Below are positions 9,493 through 19,799 of a DNA stretch of 64,000 nt, in pieces. The notes under the pieces were generated by a model. That model had not been told where the DNA came from, did no database searches, and saw only the letters and a list, made by a program, of their open reading frames with translations. Origin of the DNA: Alphaproteobacteria bacterium (lineage in GTDB: Bacteria > Pseudomonadota > Alphaproteobacteria > DSM-16000 > Inquilinaceae). Location of the stretch: assembly GCA_028277405.1 (NCBI GenBank), contig JANQGH010000017.1, forward strand, positions 24,633-88,632, in the 5' to 3' direction. The stretch's first letter is position 1. The number at the start of each line of letters is the position of its first letter. A program made the translations under genes and the position numbers.

Positions 9493-11175
9493 ATGGCGGA
9501 TCGGGTATCGAACGTAACCATTGTCGGCGGCGGTACGGCAGGCTGGCTGACGGCCTGCATCGTCCATACCTTTCTTAATCGCCGCACCGATCAACGGCCG
9601 GTCAAGGTGACATTGATCGAATCACCGAACACCCCGACCATCGGTGTCGGCGAGGCGACCGTGCCCGGCATGGTCCGGCTTTTGAGCCAGCTCAAGATCG
9701 ACGAGTCCCGGTTCTTCCGCGAATGCAACAGCTCGTTCAAGCTGGGCGTTCGCTTTCAGGATTGGAACCGCTCGAAGAAAGGCACACCACAGAGCTTCGT
9801 GCACCCGTTTCAGGCCGCGCCCTACATCGACGGCTTTCCGGTCGCCTATTATTACCACGCCTTTGCCAAGGGCGACTTCGTCGACGCCACCCTGCCGCAG
9901 ATGACGGCAATCGACAATCTGAAGGCGCCGCGTGAGATGGGCGCGAAGGACTATGAATCGAGCATGTCCTACGCCTATCACCTCGACGCCGGAAAGTTTG
10001 CCGGCTTCCTGCGCGATGTGTGCGTCGAGCGCGGCGTGGAGCACATTCTGGACGATCTGCAGGACGTTGAGGTCGGCGAGGATGGCCGCATCACGTCCCT
10101 GCAGTTCGAACGCACGGGGCGGCGCGAGGTCGAACTCGTCATCGATTGCACCGGCTTCCGCGGCGTGATCATGCGCCAAGCCTTGAAGGAGCCCAGAATC
10201 CCCTGGACCAACCATCTGCTGAACGATCGCGCCTTGGCCGTGCAGATCGACCATGACGACCAAACCCACCTGGAACCGTTCACGCGCTCAACGGCGCTCA
10301 GCGCCGGTTGGGTCTGGAACGTGCCGCTCTACCACCGGATCGGTACCGGCTATGTCTACTCCAGCGCGTTTAAGACCGAAGACCAGGCGATGGAGGAATT
10401 TCTGGCCCATCTCGGCCCCCGCGCCCAGGGCAAGACGCCGCGCGGCATCAAGATGGAGGTCGGGCGGACGGAGCGCAGTTGGGTCGGCAACTGCATCGCC
10501 GTCGGGCTGTCGGGCGGGTTTATCGAGCCGCTGGAATCGACCGCGATCTATCTGATCGAGATGTCGGCCCGCTGGATCGTCGACCTGTTCCCCGATGCGG
10601 GCATCTCCGAACCCCTGGCGCGCCGCTATAACCAGCGGATGGAGCGGCTGTACGCCGAAGTGCGCGACTTCGTCATGCTGCACTATCTGCTATCCAACCG
10701 GACCGGCGACTATTGGGAGGCGGCGCGCAACGAGGTCGACGTGTCGGATTGGCTGAAGAACAATCTGGACATCTGGCAATACACCTTGCCCTACGCCCTC
10801 GACGTTGCCGGCAACAGCCTGTTCAACGAGTGGAACTTCATCTTCGTGCTGATGGGCAAGCGGTTCTACGCCGATCGCGAACTGTCGATGGACAGCCTGC
10901 TACAGCAAGACCGCTGGCGCGAATACAGCGCGACGATCGACAGGAAGAAACAGGCCGTCCTGACCAAACTTCCGACCCATTACGAGCTCTTGGCGAAGGT
11001 TCACGGCGACCTGGCCGAAAAGCCCAAGCAAACCGCCAAGGGCGAGGGTGCCGACGAACTGCTCTCGGCCTTTCTTTCTGCGCAGCCTTCGTTCACCGGA
11101 TCAACCACGGCGGCTGTAACCCCCACCGGTTTCGACCCCGGCCGGTTCAAGCGGGGGCCAACCGTTAAACACTAA
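9493..11175 (+). CDS. Flavin-dependent halogenase (tryptophan-halogenase family)
   Basis: 560-residue FADH2-dependent halogenase. The dinucleotide motif GGGTAGW is at 12-18. VGEATVP follows at about 52-58. Lys83 in SSFKLGVRF aligns with the catalytic lysine of the family. WVWNVP near 273 fits the WxWxIP halogenase signature that separates these enzymes from monooxygenases. PLESTAIY near 346 carries the catalytic Glu-Ser pair. It would oxidise chloride or bromide and halogenate an aromatic substrate. No partner flavin reductase, no NRPS/PKS and no tryptophan gene is adjacent, so the substrate is unknown. It stands alone behind a 130-base gap and is convergent with cfa. Confidence 0.88.
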   Translation: MADRVSNVTIVGGGTAGWLTACIVHTFLNRRTDQRPVKVTLIESPNTPTIGVGEATVPGMVRLLSQLKIDESRFFRECNSSFKLGVRFQDWNRSKKGTPQSFVHPFQAAPYIDGFPVAYYYHAFAKGDFVDATLPQMTAIDNLKAPREMGAKDYESSMSYAYHLDAGKFAGFLRDVCVERGVEHILDDLQDVEVGEDGRITSLQFERTGRREVELVIDCTGFRGVIMRQALKEPRIPWTNHLLNDRALAVQIDHDDQTHLEPFTRSTALSAGWVWNVPLYHRIGTGYVYSSAFKTEDQAMEEFLAHLGPRAQGKTPRGIKMEVGRTERSWVGNCIAVGLSGGFIEPLESTAIYLIEMSARWIVDLFPDAGISEPLARRYNQRMERLYAEVRDFVMLHYLLSNRTGDYWEAARNEVDVSDWLKNNLDIWQYTLPYALDVAGNSLFNEWNFIFVLMGKRFYADRELSMDSLLQQDRWREYSATIDRKKQAVLTKLPTHYELLAKVHGDLAEKPKQTAKGEGADELLSAFLSAQPSFTGSTTAAVTPTGFDPGRFKRGPTVKH

Positions 11176-11183
11176 GCGGCCTG

Positions 11184-12440
11184 TTACTCAGCCGCGTCGT
11201 GCCTCGGTACCGGTTCGCGCGTCCGGGCCTGGTCCAGCAGGCGCCGCTCGGCCTCGGCCATGTAGTCGCGGGTTTGCGGCACGGCGGATCGGTCGCGGGT
11301 TAGTTGCATCTGGAAGACTTCCCCGGCCTCCAGCCGGAAGTTCAGCTCGCAGATCACCAGATAGAATTCCCACATCCGGCAAAATCGCTCGTCCAGCAGC
11401 GCGACGACGCGGTCACGGTTGGCCATGAAACGGTGCCGCCAGTGGCGCAGCGTCTCGGCATAATGCAGGCGCCAGATCTCGATATCCGTGACCCACAGCT
11501 CGGTCCGCTCGACCGAGGCCATCGTCTCGGACAGGGCCGGGGTGTAGCCGCCAGGGAAGATGTACTTGCGCAGCCAGGCGTTCGTGCCGCCGGGTGGGTC
11601 GCAGCGGCCGATGGAATGCAACAGCGCGACGCCATCGTCGGTCAGCAGCTCCTGCACTTTGGTGAAGAAGGTATCGTAGTGCGCCACGCCGACATGTTCG
11701 AACATGCCGACGGAGACGATGCGGTCGAAGGGCCCGGTGACCGCGCGATAGTCCATCGCCTCGATACGTACGCGATCGTCCAGGCCGCGCTCGGCGACCC
11801 GCTGGCGCGCCAGATTGAGCTGCTCGTTCGACAGTGTGATGCCGAGGACCTCGACGCCAGTCAGCTCCGCCAAGGTCATCGCCATGCCGCCCCAGCCGCA
11901 ACCGATATCCAGCACCCGCTGCCCGGGCTTAAGGTCAAGCTTGGATGCGATGTGCAGTTTCTTCTGTAGCTGCGCCTGTTCCAGCGTGTCGTCCGGCGAT
12001 CGGAAATAGGCGCAGGAATACTGCATGTCCTCGTCCAGGAACATGCGGTAAAGCTCGTTCGACATGTCGTAATGATGGGCCACATTGGCCTTCGCACGGC
12101 GCATCGAATTGTGCTGATGGACGCGGCGCAACAGCTTGTTCGCCTGCATCAGCACAGACTGCCAGCCGCTAAGGCGCAGGTTGCTGCGATTGCTCATCAG
12201 CAACTCCAGCACCTCGTAGAGGCTGCAATCGACCGGCTGCAACGTGCCGTCCATAACGGCCTCGCCGACAGCCAGTTCCGGGTTCAACGCCAGGCGGCGA
12301 TGAAGTGCCGGATCGGTGATCTTGAAGGCGGCGGTAGGGCCAGGCCGGCCCTGAAAGACGTGCGTCTGGCCGTCCGCGTCGGTCACGGTCAGGGTGCCGA
12401 CACGGATTACGGTCTTCAGCAATCGCGACAGCAGCTTCAT
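11184..12440 (-). CDS. cfa: Cyclopropane-fatty-acyl-phospholipid synthase
   Basis: 418-residue SAM-dependent enzyme that adds a methylene bridge to unsaturated acyl chains of membrane lipids, usually in stationary phase or stress. An N-terminal lipid-binding domain (about 1-130) precedes the methyltransferase domain with the SAM motif VLDIGCGWGGMA and the ISVGMFEHVG-like segment (reads IVSVGMFEHVG). The HHYDMSNELYRMFLDEDMQYSC stretch is diagnostic but is quoted here only by its start (HHYDMSNELY). Convergent with the halogenase with only 8 bases between stops. Confidence 0.95.
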   Translation of the reverse strand: MKLLSRLLKTVIRVGTLTVTDADGQTHVFQGRPGPTAAFKITDPALHRRLALNPELAVGEAVMDGTLQPVDCSLYEVLELLMSNRSNLRLSGWQSVLMQANKLLRRVHQHNSMRRAKANVAHHYDMSNELYRMFLDEDMQYSCAYFRSPDDTLEQAQLQKKLHIASKLDLKPGQRVLDIGCGWGGMAMTLAELTGVEVLGITLSNEQLNLARQRVAERGLDDRVRIEAMDYRAVTGPFDRIVSVGMFEHVGVAHYDTFFTKVQELLTDDGVALLHSIGRCDPPGGTNAWLRKYIFPGGYTPALSETMASVERTELWVTDIEIWRLHYAETLRHWRHRFMANRDRVVALLDERFCRMWEFYLVICELNFRLEAGEVFQMQLTRDRSAVPQTRDYMAEAERRLLDQARTREPVPRHDAAE

Positions 12441-12669
12441 GGTTCTTGTCTCGACCGTTTCCTTTCAAGCGCGAGTCGGGATGTAAATGATGCCGCGTCG
12501 TTGAGAAAAACGAAAGCAAAACGCTTGCCCGTCCAAAAAGCCGTCTGGCTAGTGGTTCGACAAATCAGTTGCCTCACGCCGGCAAATCCGCATATTAAGG
12601 CGCCAGTAGACGTGCTGTGGCGCGTCCCAGCGAAGAGAAAGCTGCTCCAGAATGGGTCGTGAACGCCAG

Positions 12670-12771
12670 ATGACGAAGCTGATTATCGGCCGGCCGGGGA
12701 TTGCCCGGGCCGACGCCGGCCTGCTTCTTCTCGGCCTCGACCTGCGACTTAGCCGCCCCCGGGCGCGCTGA
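12670..12771 (+). promoter_or_regulatory. leuL: Leucine-rich leader peptide ORF upstream of leuA (probable attenuator)
   Basis: A 33-codon ORF on the leuA strand, 140 bases before it, ends with a dense cluster of leucine codons: GLLLLGLDLRL, seven Leu in 11 codons (residues 17-27), and then stops at a TGA. An in-frame ATG at 12652 would extend it to 39 residues. The run CCCCCGGG just inside the ORF end (12756-12763) is complementary to CCCGGGGG near 12818-12825, so alternative pairing across the ORF end is possible. This is the layout of leucine attenuation: ribosome stalling at Leu codons when charged tRNA-Leu is scarce. There is no clear T-run, so the terminator half is not proven. Confidence 0.6.
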
Positions 12772-12911
12772 CCACCGGCCCACGCCTGACACATCGAGAC
12801 AGCCTGGGTCGGATCGCCCCGGGGGATTATGGTGACTGACCACACGTCGGCGATTTCGCCTGCGCCCGTCAGAAACAACGTCTCGCCAATCAGGCTTGAA
12901 GGACGCCCGTG

Positions 12912-14474
12912 ATGAGTAGCGACAAAGACCATATCAGGATATTCGACACCACCTTGCGCGACGGCGAGCAGTCGCCGGGCGCCTCGATGAACCTCGAGGA
13001 AAAGGTGGCCATCGCCAAATTGCTGGAGGAGATGGGCGTCGACATCATCGAGGCCGGCTTCCCGATCGCGTCGAACGGCGATTTCGAGGCGGTTCAGCAC
13101 ATCGCGCGGACGGTGAAGACCTCTGTGGTGGCCGGCTTGGCCCGTGCGGCGCAACGGGATATCGACCGCGCGGCGGAGGCGTTGCGTGACGCCGAACGGC
13201 CGCGCATCCACACCTTCATCTCCACCAGCCCGCTGCACATGAAGCACAAGCTGCAGATGGAGCCGACGGAGGTGCTGGACGCGATCACCGACAGTGTCAG
13301 CCGGGCGCGCAACTACACCGACGATGTCGAATGGAGCCCGGAAGACGGCAGCCGGACCGAGCCGGACTTTCTCTGCCGCGCGGTCGAACTGGCCATCCGG
13401 GCAGGCGCCACGACGATCAACATCCCCGACACGGTCGGCTATGCCACGCCGGAGGATTATGCCGGCATCTTCCGCATGGTCCGCGAACGGGTGCCGGGGG
13501 CGGAGGATGTCATCCTGTCGGCCCATACGCACAATGATCTCGGTTTGGCCGTTGCCAATGCGCTGGCGGCCGTCAATGCCGGCGTGCGCCAGATCGAATG
13601 TACGATCAATGGCATCGGCGAACGGGCGGGCAACGCCTCGCTGGAAGAGGTCGTCATGGCTGTGCGCACGCGGCCCGACGCCTACCCCTACATGCACAAG
13701 ATCCAGACCGAGCTGATCATGCGGGCCTCGCGCCTGCTGGCGAGCACGATCGGTTTTCAGGTGCAGCCGAACAAGGCCATCGTCGGTGCCAACGCCTTTG
13801 CGCACGAGGCGGGCATTCATCAGGACGGCATGCTGAAACATGCCGGTACCTACGAGATCATGACGCCGGAATCGGTCGGACTGGTCCGCTCGACCCTGGT
13901 CATGGGCAAGCATTCCGGGCGCAACGCCTTCCGCAGCAAACTCGTCGAGCTGGGCTTCGATGACATCGGCGACAACGCGTTCCAGGATGCGTTCCAGCGG
14001 TTCAAGGCCTTGGCCGACCATAAGAAGGACATCTTCGACGAGGACATCGTCGCCCTGGTCGATGACCAGTTGGCCACCGCCAACGAGCGCATCAAGTTCG
14101 TATCGCTGGGCGTCATGGCCGGGTCGATCGGCAAGCAGTCGGCGCAGATCGTCCTGGAGATCGATGGCGAGACGAAATGGTCGCAAACCGGCGGGTCCGG
14201 CCCGGTGGACGCGATTTTCAACGCGATTACCGAACTGGTGCCTCACCAGGCCAACCTGCAGCTCTATCAGGTGCACGCGGTGACCGGCGGCACCGACGCC
14301 CAGGCCGAGGTCACGGTGCGGCTTGAGGAGGATGGTAAGAGCGTGAACGGGCTGGGCGCGGATCACGACACGTTGGTCGCCTCGGCGCGGGCCTACATCC
14401 ACGCCCTGAACAAGCTGATGGTCAAGCGCCAGAAGTCCGCTCCGCCCGAGGTCGATACTCAGCTCACGGCTTGA
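12912..14474 (+). CDS. leuA: 2-isopropylmalate synthase
   Basis: 520 residues; condenses acetyl-CoA with 2-ketoisovalerate, the committed step of leucine synthesis. The catalytic TIM-barrel domain has FDTTLRDGEQSPGASMN at the start and the metal-binding AHTHNDLGLA. The C-terminal third (about 390-510) is the LeuA allosteric domain for leucine feedback. I prefer the ATG at 12912, with GAAGGA 8 bases upstream, over the adjacent GTG at 12909. It is preceded by a Leu-rich leader ORF, so both attenuation and feedback inhibition probably control it. Confidence 0.97.
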   Translation: MSSDKDHIRIFDTTLRDGEQSPGASMNLEEKVAIAKLLEEMGVDIIEAGFPIASNGDFEAVQHIARTVKTSVVAGLARAAQRDIDRAAEALRDAERPRIHTFISTSPLHMKHKLQMEPTEVLDAITDSVSRARNYTDDVEWSPEDGSRTEPDFLCRAVELAIRAGATTINIPDTVGYATPEDYAGIFRMVRERVPGAEDVILSAHTHNDLGLAVANALAAVNAGVRQIECTINGIGERAGNASLEEVVMAVRTRPDAYPYMHKIQTELIMRASRLLASTIGFQVQPNKAIVGANAFAHEAGIHQDGMLKHAGTYEIMTPESVGLVRSTLVMGKHSGRNAFRSKLVELGFDDIGDNAFQDAFQRFKALADHKKDIFDEDIVALVDDQLATANERIKFVSLGVMAGSIGKQSAQIVLEIDGETKWSQTGGSGPVDAIFNAITELVPHQANLQLYQVHAVTGGTDAQAEVTVRLEEDGKSVNGLGADHDTLVASARAYIHALNKLMVKRQKSAPPEVDTQLTA

Positions 14475-14592
14475 ATCTCGGACAGGTGGCTGGTTCGTGG
14501 GGCCGAGGGTCGCAAGACCTTCGGCCCTTGGTTCTTGGGGACATAGGCGTCTCCGCGCTTGTGGCGGGGTGATCGCGCCTATTCGGGCGGGC

Positions 14593-14768
14593 ATGGAGTT
14601 TGCGATGCGACAACCCTTGAATGCCCGCGTCCTCGCGGTCGTCGCGGCGGGAAGCGCGTTGGAATGGTACGATTTCGCGATCTACGCCTTTTCCTTATGG
14701 CCCTGTCGGTCGTCGGCCTCGTCGCGCTCATCCTCACGCCGGAGACCAAGGGCCGCGCGCTCAACTAA
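14593..14768 (+). pseudogene. Remnant of an MHS-family MFS transporter with internal deletion
   Basis: The first about 30 codons read MRQPLNARVLAVVAAGSALE followed by WYDFAIYAF, the hallmark N-terminus of metabolite:H+ symporters of the MHS group (compare GEVVEWFDFMIYLA in the intact transporter at 37814). Around 14687-14697 the frame shifts and the sequence jumps to ALSVVGLVALILTPETKGRAL-N-stop, the typical C-terminus of the same family. About 1.1 kb encoding the ten central helices is missing. Head and tail are in different frames, so no functional product is expected. Confidence 0.8.
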
Positions 14769-14975
14769 TCAGGGCTCGACCCAAACCGGCGTCGGGCAGA
14801 CGGGCCTGCGGTCGTCAGTCGGCGTTCCGTCCGGGCAGACGCGGTTGCAGCGGCTGCTGTCCTCGCAATAGTTCGACAGCATGTTGCCGGCCAGATCGAC
14901 CGTGAAATCCTCGATCTCGGTTCGGCTGCATGCCGCTGCGGTCAGCAGCGCCGCGATCGCCAAGGCTCTAGCCAT
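14769..14975 (-). CDS. Small cysteine-containing putative lipoprotein
   Basis: 68 residues. A short basic start and hydrophobic core end in LLTAAAC, a lipobox with Cys16 as lipidation site. The mature part is small and Cys-rich (four more Cys, including CPDGTPTDDRRPVC), suggesting disulfides in the periplasm. It overlaps the 3' end of the XRE gene by 8 bases (14968-14975), so it is translationally coupled to it. Not a family I recognise. The DUF2975-XRE-lipoprotein order suggests a membrane-linked regulatory trio, but that is inference. Confidence 0.6.
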   Translation of the reverse strand: MARALAIAALLTAAACSRTEIEDFTVDLAGNMLSNYCEDSSRCNRVCPDGTPTDDRRPVCPTPVWVEP

Positions 14976-15189
14976 TTTCCGCGTCTTCCGGCTCGTAGGC
15001 CAAGAGGTCGCCGGGCTGGCAGTCCAACACCTGGCAGATCTGCTCCAGCGTCTGGAACCGCACACCCTTGACCTTGCCGGACTTCAGCAACGACAGGTTC
15101 TGTTCGGTGATGCCGATCCGCGCCGCCAGCTCCTTGGACCGCATCTTGCGCCGCGCCAGCATGACATCCAGGGTCACGATGATGGCCAT
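14968..15189 (-). CDS. XRE/Cro-type helix-turn-helix regulator (YozG-like)
   Basis: 73 residues, almost all one HTH domain: MLARRKMRSKELAARIGITE, then LSLLKSGKVKGVRFQTLEQI, ending with CQPGDLLAYEP. This short acidic-tailed HTH is the usual partner of DUF2975 membrane proteins. It begins 11 bases after the DUF2975 stop and overlaps the lipoprotein gene. It probably represses its own operon and may respond to the membrane partner. Confidence 0.88.
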   Translation of the reverse strand: MAIIVTLDVMLARRKMRSKELAARIGITEQNLSLLKSGKVKGVRFQTLEQICQVLDCQPGDLLAYEPEDAENG

Positions 15190-15200
15190 GATGCGCGGCC

Positions 15201-15731
15201 CTAGACGAACTGGGCGTTTTCGTCGGCGACGCGGCTGGCCTCGCCCATCACCCAGGCGATGACCAGGATCAGCAGTCCAAACAGGAGAGTACCGAGCATG
15301 TTCGAATCGAGCGTGATCGCCAGCATGCGTTCCCCGGGCGGGTTGTGCCAACTGATGATGACACTGAGCGCGGCGCCAATGACGGGCTGCAGCAGGCCGG
15401 AGATGATCTGGGTCCAGGCAAACATCTTCAGACACCGGCTGTTGGCAACCGCGAAGACCTTGCCGGCGCGATACAGGGCGAACAATCGTTGCAACCAGTA
15501 AAGACCGTAAACGCCCAGCCCGATCGGGATCATGGCGACGACCAGGGCCAGTATCCGGGCCGGCAACGGTATCGCGTCGATCGTGGTGATGCCCGCGCGC
15601 ACGCCCAGGAAGCCGGTAACGTCGCTCGTCCAGAACTCGATCAGGACCAGGACGGGCAGGGCAACCATCCCGATGGCGCAAGCGATTCTCAGGATGCCAG
15701 CTAGTCTGGCGACGCGGGCGAGAGCGGACAT
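15201..15731 (-). CDS. DUF2975 family membrane protein
   Basis: 176 residues with four hydrophobic helices (about residues 9-33, 58-80, 108-132 and 145-165). LYRAGKVFAVAN and the NPPGERML loop fit DUF2975, a family found next to small XRE regulators. The start at 15731 has AAGAGGT five bases upstream. First gene of the trio; its promoter should lie in the 98-base gap to the hydrolase. Molecular role unknown. Confidence 0.8.
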   Translation of the reverse strand: MSALARVARLAGILRIACAIGMVALPVLVLIEFWTSDVTGFLGVRAGITTIDAIPLPARILALVVAMIPIGLGVYGLYWLQRLFALYRAGKVFAVANSRCLKMFAWTQIISGLLQPVIGAALSVIISWHNPPGERMLAITLDSNMLGTLLFGLLILVIAWVMGEASRVADENAQFV

Positions 15732-15829
15732 GGTAACCTCTTGTTCTGCGACCATAATCGGTATGTGGGGCAAGGCGGCCGTGTGACGACGGTGAATCGG
15801 CGCTTGGGCAAAATCCGCAAGCCACGCGA

Positions 15830-16756
15830 TCATTGTTGAAGCTGGCCCGATATCCAGTCGGCGACCGAGTCGAGCACGCGGCCCATCTGAGAGGTGCCGG
15901 ACGTATCGACCATTTGATGATCGAGCCCTTGCAACTCCCAATAGGTCAGGCGGTCGTCGCCGGCTGCGGCAAACGCATCGCGCGTCGCACGGGCCGAGGT
16001 GACGGGGGACGATTCGTCCAATGTGCCATGCACGAGCAAAACTGGCGCCGTTGCGGCCAACAGATCGTCGGCGGGCCGGTGATCCATGATGTCCGCCCAC
16101 CAGCGGAACGAGTTCCCGCTCATGACCTCAAGGCTGTCGGGCTCCTGCCTGATGCGATCAAACTGCTCTTGGATCGCCGCCGCGACAGGCGGGGGCACGA
16201 CCTCGGGAATGGTCTCCGCAAGCGTCAGTCCCGCCCCGGCCGAAAACACGACGATGGCATCGGTTTCGGGCAGTCTGGCGCCCAGCATGGCGACCACGGG
16301 GCCGCCCGACGACCCGCCGAACAGGGCCAGATCTCCGTTCCAGATCCCTTGGGCGCGCAGTTCCGCCAACACCTGTTCGGCGTCGTCGACCCGCTGGGAG
16401 ATCGTATTGTTGGCATAGTACGCGGCCGAACAGTCCTCGATCGGGTCGGCCGGCGCGTCCCACGGCTCAACGCCGTACTTCTCGATCGTCAGGACGGCCA
16501 GGTCGGCAAACTTCGATGCCAGCAGTTCGATGTTGGGGTTGGCCAGCGTCGAAGCACAGCCGGAACCCTGGGAAACGAGCACCAGGGCCTCCGGTCGATC
16601 GCCGGACATGTTGTCGAGGTGCCAGTGGATCGTGCTGCCATCGGCGCGAATGCTGGTGCCTGAGAAGCCGTCGTCGTCTGGCCCCCCCGCAGAGCCGGCA
16701 TAGGCGGGCTGAAAAGCGAGCAGGAGCGCAAAGGTTGCTGTGTGAATGGGTGTCAT
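15830..16756 (-). CDS. Secreted alpha/beta-hydrolase
   Basis: 308 residues with an N-terminal signal peptide (FALLLAFQPAYA-GS). The alpha/beta-hydrolase triad is visible: nucleophile elbow GGSSGGP, acid in HGTLDESSP and His in GLDHQM near the C-terminus. VSQGSGCAS near residue 60 may form the oxyanion hole. It is probably a periplasmic esterase or peptidase-like hydrolase of the DUF/dienelactone type; substrate unknown. Transcribed away from mreB. Confidence 0.82.
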   Translation of the reverse strand: MTPIHTATFALLLAFQPAYAGSAGGPDDDGFSGTSIRADGSTIHWHLDNMSGDRPEALVLVSQGSGCASTLANPNIELLASKFADLAVLTIEKYGVEPWDAPADPIEDCSAAYYANNTISQRVDDAEQVLAELRAQGIWNGDLALFGGSSGGPVVAMLGARLPETDAIVVFSAGAGLTLAETIPEVVPPPVAAAIQEQFDRIRQEPDSLEVMSGNSFRWWADIMDHRPADDLLAATAPVLLVHGTLDESSPVTSARATRDAFAAAGDDRLTYWELQGLDHQMVDTSGTSQMGRVLDSVADWISGQLQQ

Positions 16757-18183
<1,427 letters not shown>

Positions 18184-18283
18184 ACCACCGCGTGTGGTAG
18201 CTTGTCGGAGGTCGGCGGCCACAGTCTGGATTCGGGGCGCAAACCGGCTGTGATGGTGACCCTGGGCGCAGGCAGGACAACGG

Positions 18284-19261
18284 GTGAAGGCGCGGACAAG
18301 ATCCACGGTTCGACTGATAGCGCTCAAATCGTGGGCGCATCGCTTCTCCTTTGCGCTTCTTCTCTTGGCCGCCGTCGGCCTCATGATGTTGACCAAGATC
18401 GACACCCTGGTGGTCGAGGATGTTCGGGCCCGGGTGACCGATGCTGTGTCGCCGGTCCTGAACGCCGTCTCGCGGCCCGCCGCGACGGTGGCGACCGTCG
18501 TTGAGGATGTTCGTCAGCTGTCAGACCTGCGCGCTGAGAACGCCCGTCTTGAGGCTGAAAACCGCGCGCTGCTGCAGTATCAGGAAATCGCCTTCCGGCT
18601 TGAGGCGGAGAATCTCAGTCTAAGGGCCTTGACGAACTATCGGCCGGATTATCGCCACCGGTTCCTGACCGCCCGGGTCATTGCCGACGGTGCCGGCGCG
18701 TTCGTGCGCAGCCTCGCCTTGAATGTCGGCACGGCGGACGGCATCGAGAGCGGTCAGGCGGTCCTTGGCGGCAATGGCCTGGCGGGCCGCGTCGTGCAGG
18801 CCGGCGAGCGCACGGCCCGTGTTTTGCTGATCACCGACTTCAACGCCCGCATCCCGGTCTTGCTGGAGCGCTCGCGCGACCGCGCCATGCTGGTCGGCGA
18901 CAATACGGACCGCCCGCATCTGACCTATCTTGGCGAAGAGGCCTCCATCGCCGTCGGCGACCGGGTCGTCACCTCGGGTCATGGTGGCATGTTTCCGCCG
19001 GGCCTGCCGGTCGGCACGGTGGTCGGCCTGGATGATGGTTTGATCCGGGTCCAACCTTTCGAGCATCTGGACCGGTTGGAGTTCGTCAGGGTCGTCGGCT
19101 TTGAGACGGTCGACGAGACGGCCAGTATGCAGCGCGGCCTTGGCGGCCTGTCGTTCGAAGCCATGGGGGCGGTCGGTGTCGAACAGGCGCCGGACCCGGC
19201 CGTCATCGAGGCGCTGACCCGTTTTATCAGTTTTGGCGGCACACCGGCGGCGGCGCCGTGA
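18284..19261 (+). CDS. mreC: Rod shape-determining protein MreC
   Basis: 325 residues. A cytoplasmic tail and one transmembrane helix (about 17-38), then a coiled coil (SDLRAENARLEAENRALLQY) and two beta-barrel domains in the periplasm. The NGLAGRVV and GDRVVTSGHGGMFPPGLPVG segments are family signatures. It links MreB to PBP2. GTG start with AGGACAA upstream. Its stop overlaps the mreD start (GTGA). Confidence 0.94.
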   Translation: MKARTRSTVRLIALKSWAHRFSFALLLLAAVGLMMLTKIDTLVVEDVRARVTDAVSPVLNAVSRPAATVATVVEDVRQLSDLRAENARLEAENRALLQYQEIAFRLEAENLSLRALTNYRPDYRHRFLTARVIADGAGAFVRSLALNVGTADGIESGQAVLGGNGLAGRVVQAGERTARVLLITDFNARIPVLLERSRDRAMLVGDNTDRPHLTYLGEEASIAVGDRVVTSGHGGMFPPGLPVGTVVGLDDGLIRVQPFEHLDRLEFVRVVGFETVDETASMQRGLGGLSFEAMGAVGVEQAPDPAVIEALTRFISFGGTPAAAP

Positions 19262-19788
19262 ACCCGTCGTTGCTGCAGCGGCTCGATCGCGGCCTGCGCA
19301 GCGCCGTGCCGGGCCTGTCGACGCTCGTCTTCGCGCTGCTCGGTGTTGTGCCGCTGCATTTGCCGGTGTTTGGACCGATCTCACCGCTTCTGGCGCTGAT
19401 CCCGATCTACTATTGGGCGGTCCATCGGCCGGATCTGATGACGTTCAGCCTCGCTTTCGCCATCGGCCTTGTCCATGACGCGCTGGCCGGCGCCCCGCTG
19501 GGTGTGCATTCGCTGGTTTACCTGCTGTGCTATTGGGCCGCCTTCTCGCAACGGCGGTTCCTGGCCGGCAAAGGCTTCTTCGTGCTGTGGTGGGGCATGT
19601 TGCTGATCGCGGCATTGGGGGTCGGGTTGGAATGGCTGGTGTTCTCGGTCTTCTATGCCCGGCTGATGCCTGTCGAACCGCTGGCCTTCAGGGCCTTGCT
19701 GACGACGGCCCTGTTCCCGCTGGTCGGCGGCCTGATGATCCAGATCCATCGGCTGATGCTGTTCCAGCCGCGTAGCTGGCGGGCTTGA
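19258..19788 (+). CDS. mreD: Rod shape-determining protein MreD
   Basis: 176-residue integral membrane protein with about five helices, as expected for MreD. GTG start in a GTGA overlap with mreC. The GLVHDALAGAPLGVHSLVYL segment is typical. Part of the elongasome operon; the next gene starts 11 bases after the stop. Confidence 0.9.
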   Translation: MNPSLLQRLDRGLRSAVPGLSTLVFALLGVVPLHLPVFGPISPLLALIPIYYWAVHRPDLMTFSLAFAIGLVHDALAGAPLGVHSLVYLLCYWAAFSQRRFLAGKGFFVLWWGMLLIAALGVGLEWLVFSVFYARLMPVEPLAFRALLTTALFPLVGGLMIQIHRLMLFQPRSWRA

Positions 19789-19799
19789 GGGACCGGCAT

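Noticed and set aside
12549..14594. Very long open frame (681 codons) on the minus strand over leuA
   Set aside because: It is antisense to a clear leuA; high GC at third positions opens such frames. Its translation is Arg/Asp/Gly/Val-rich with no family features.
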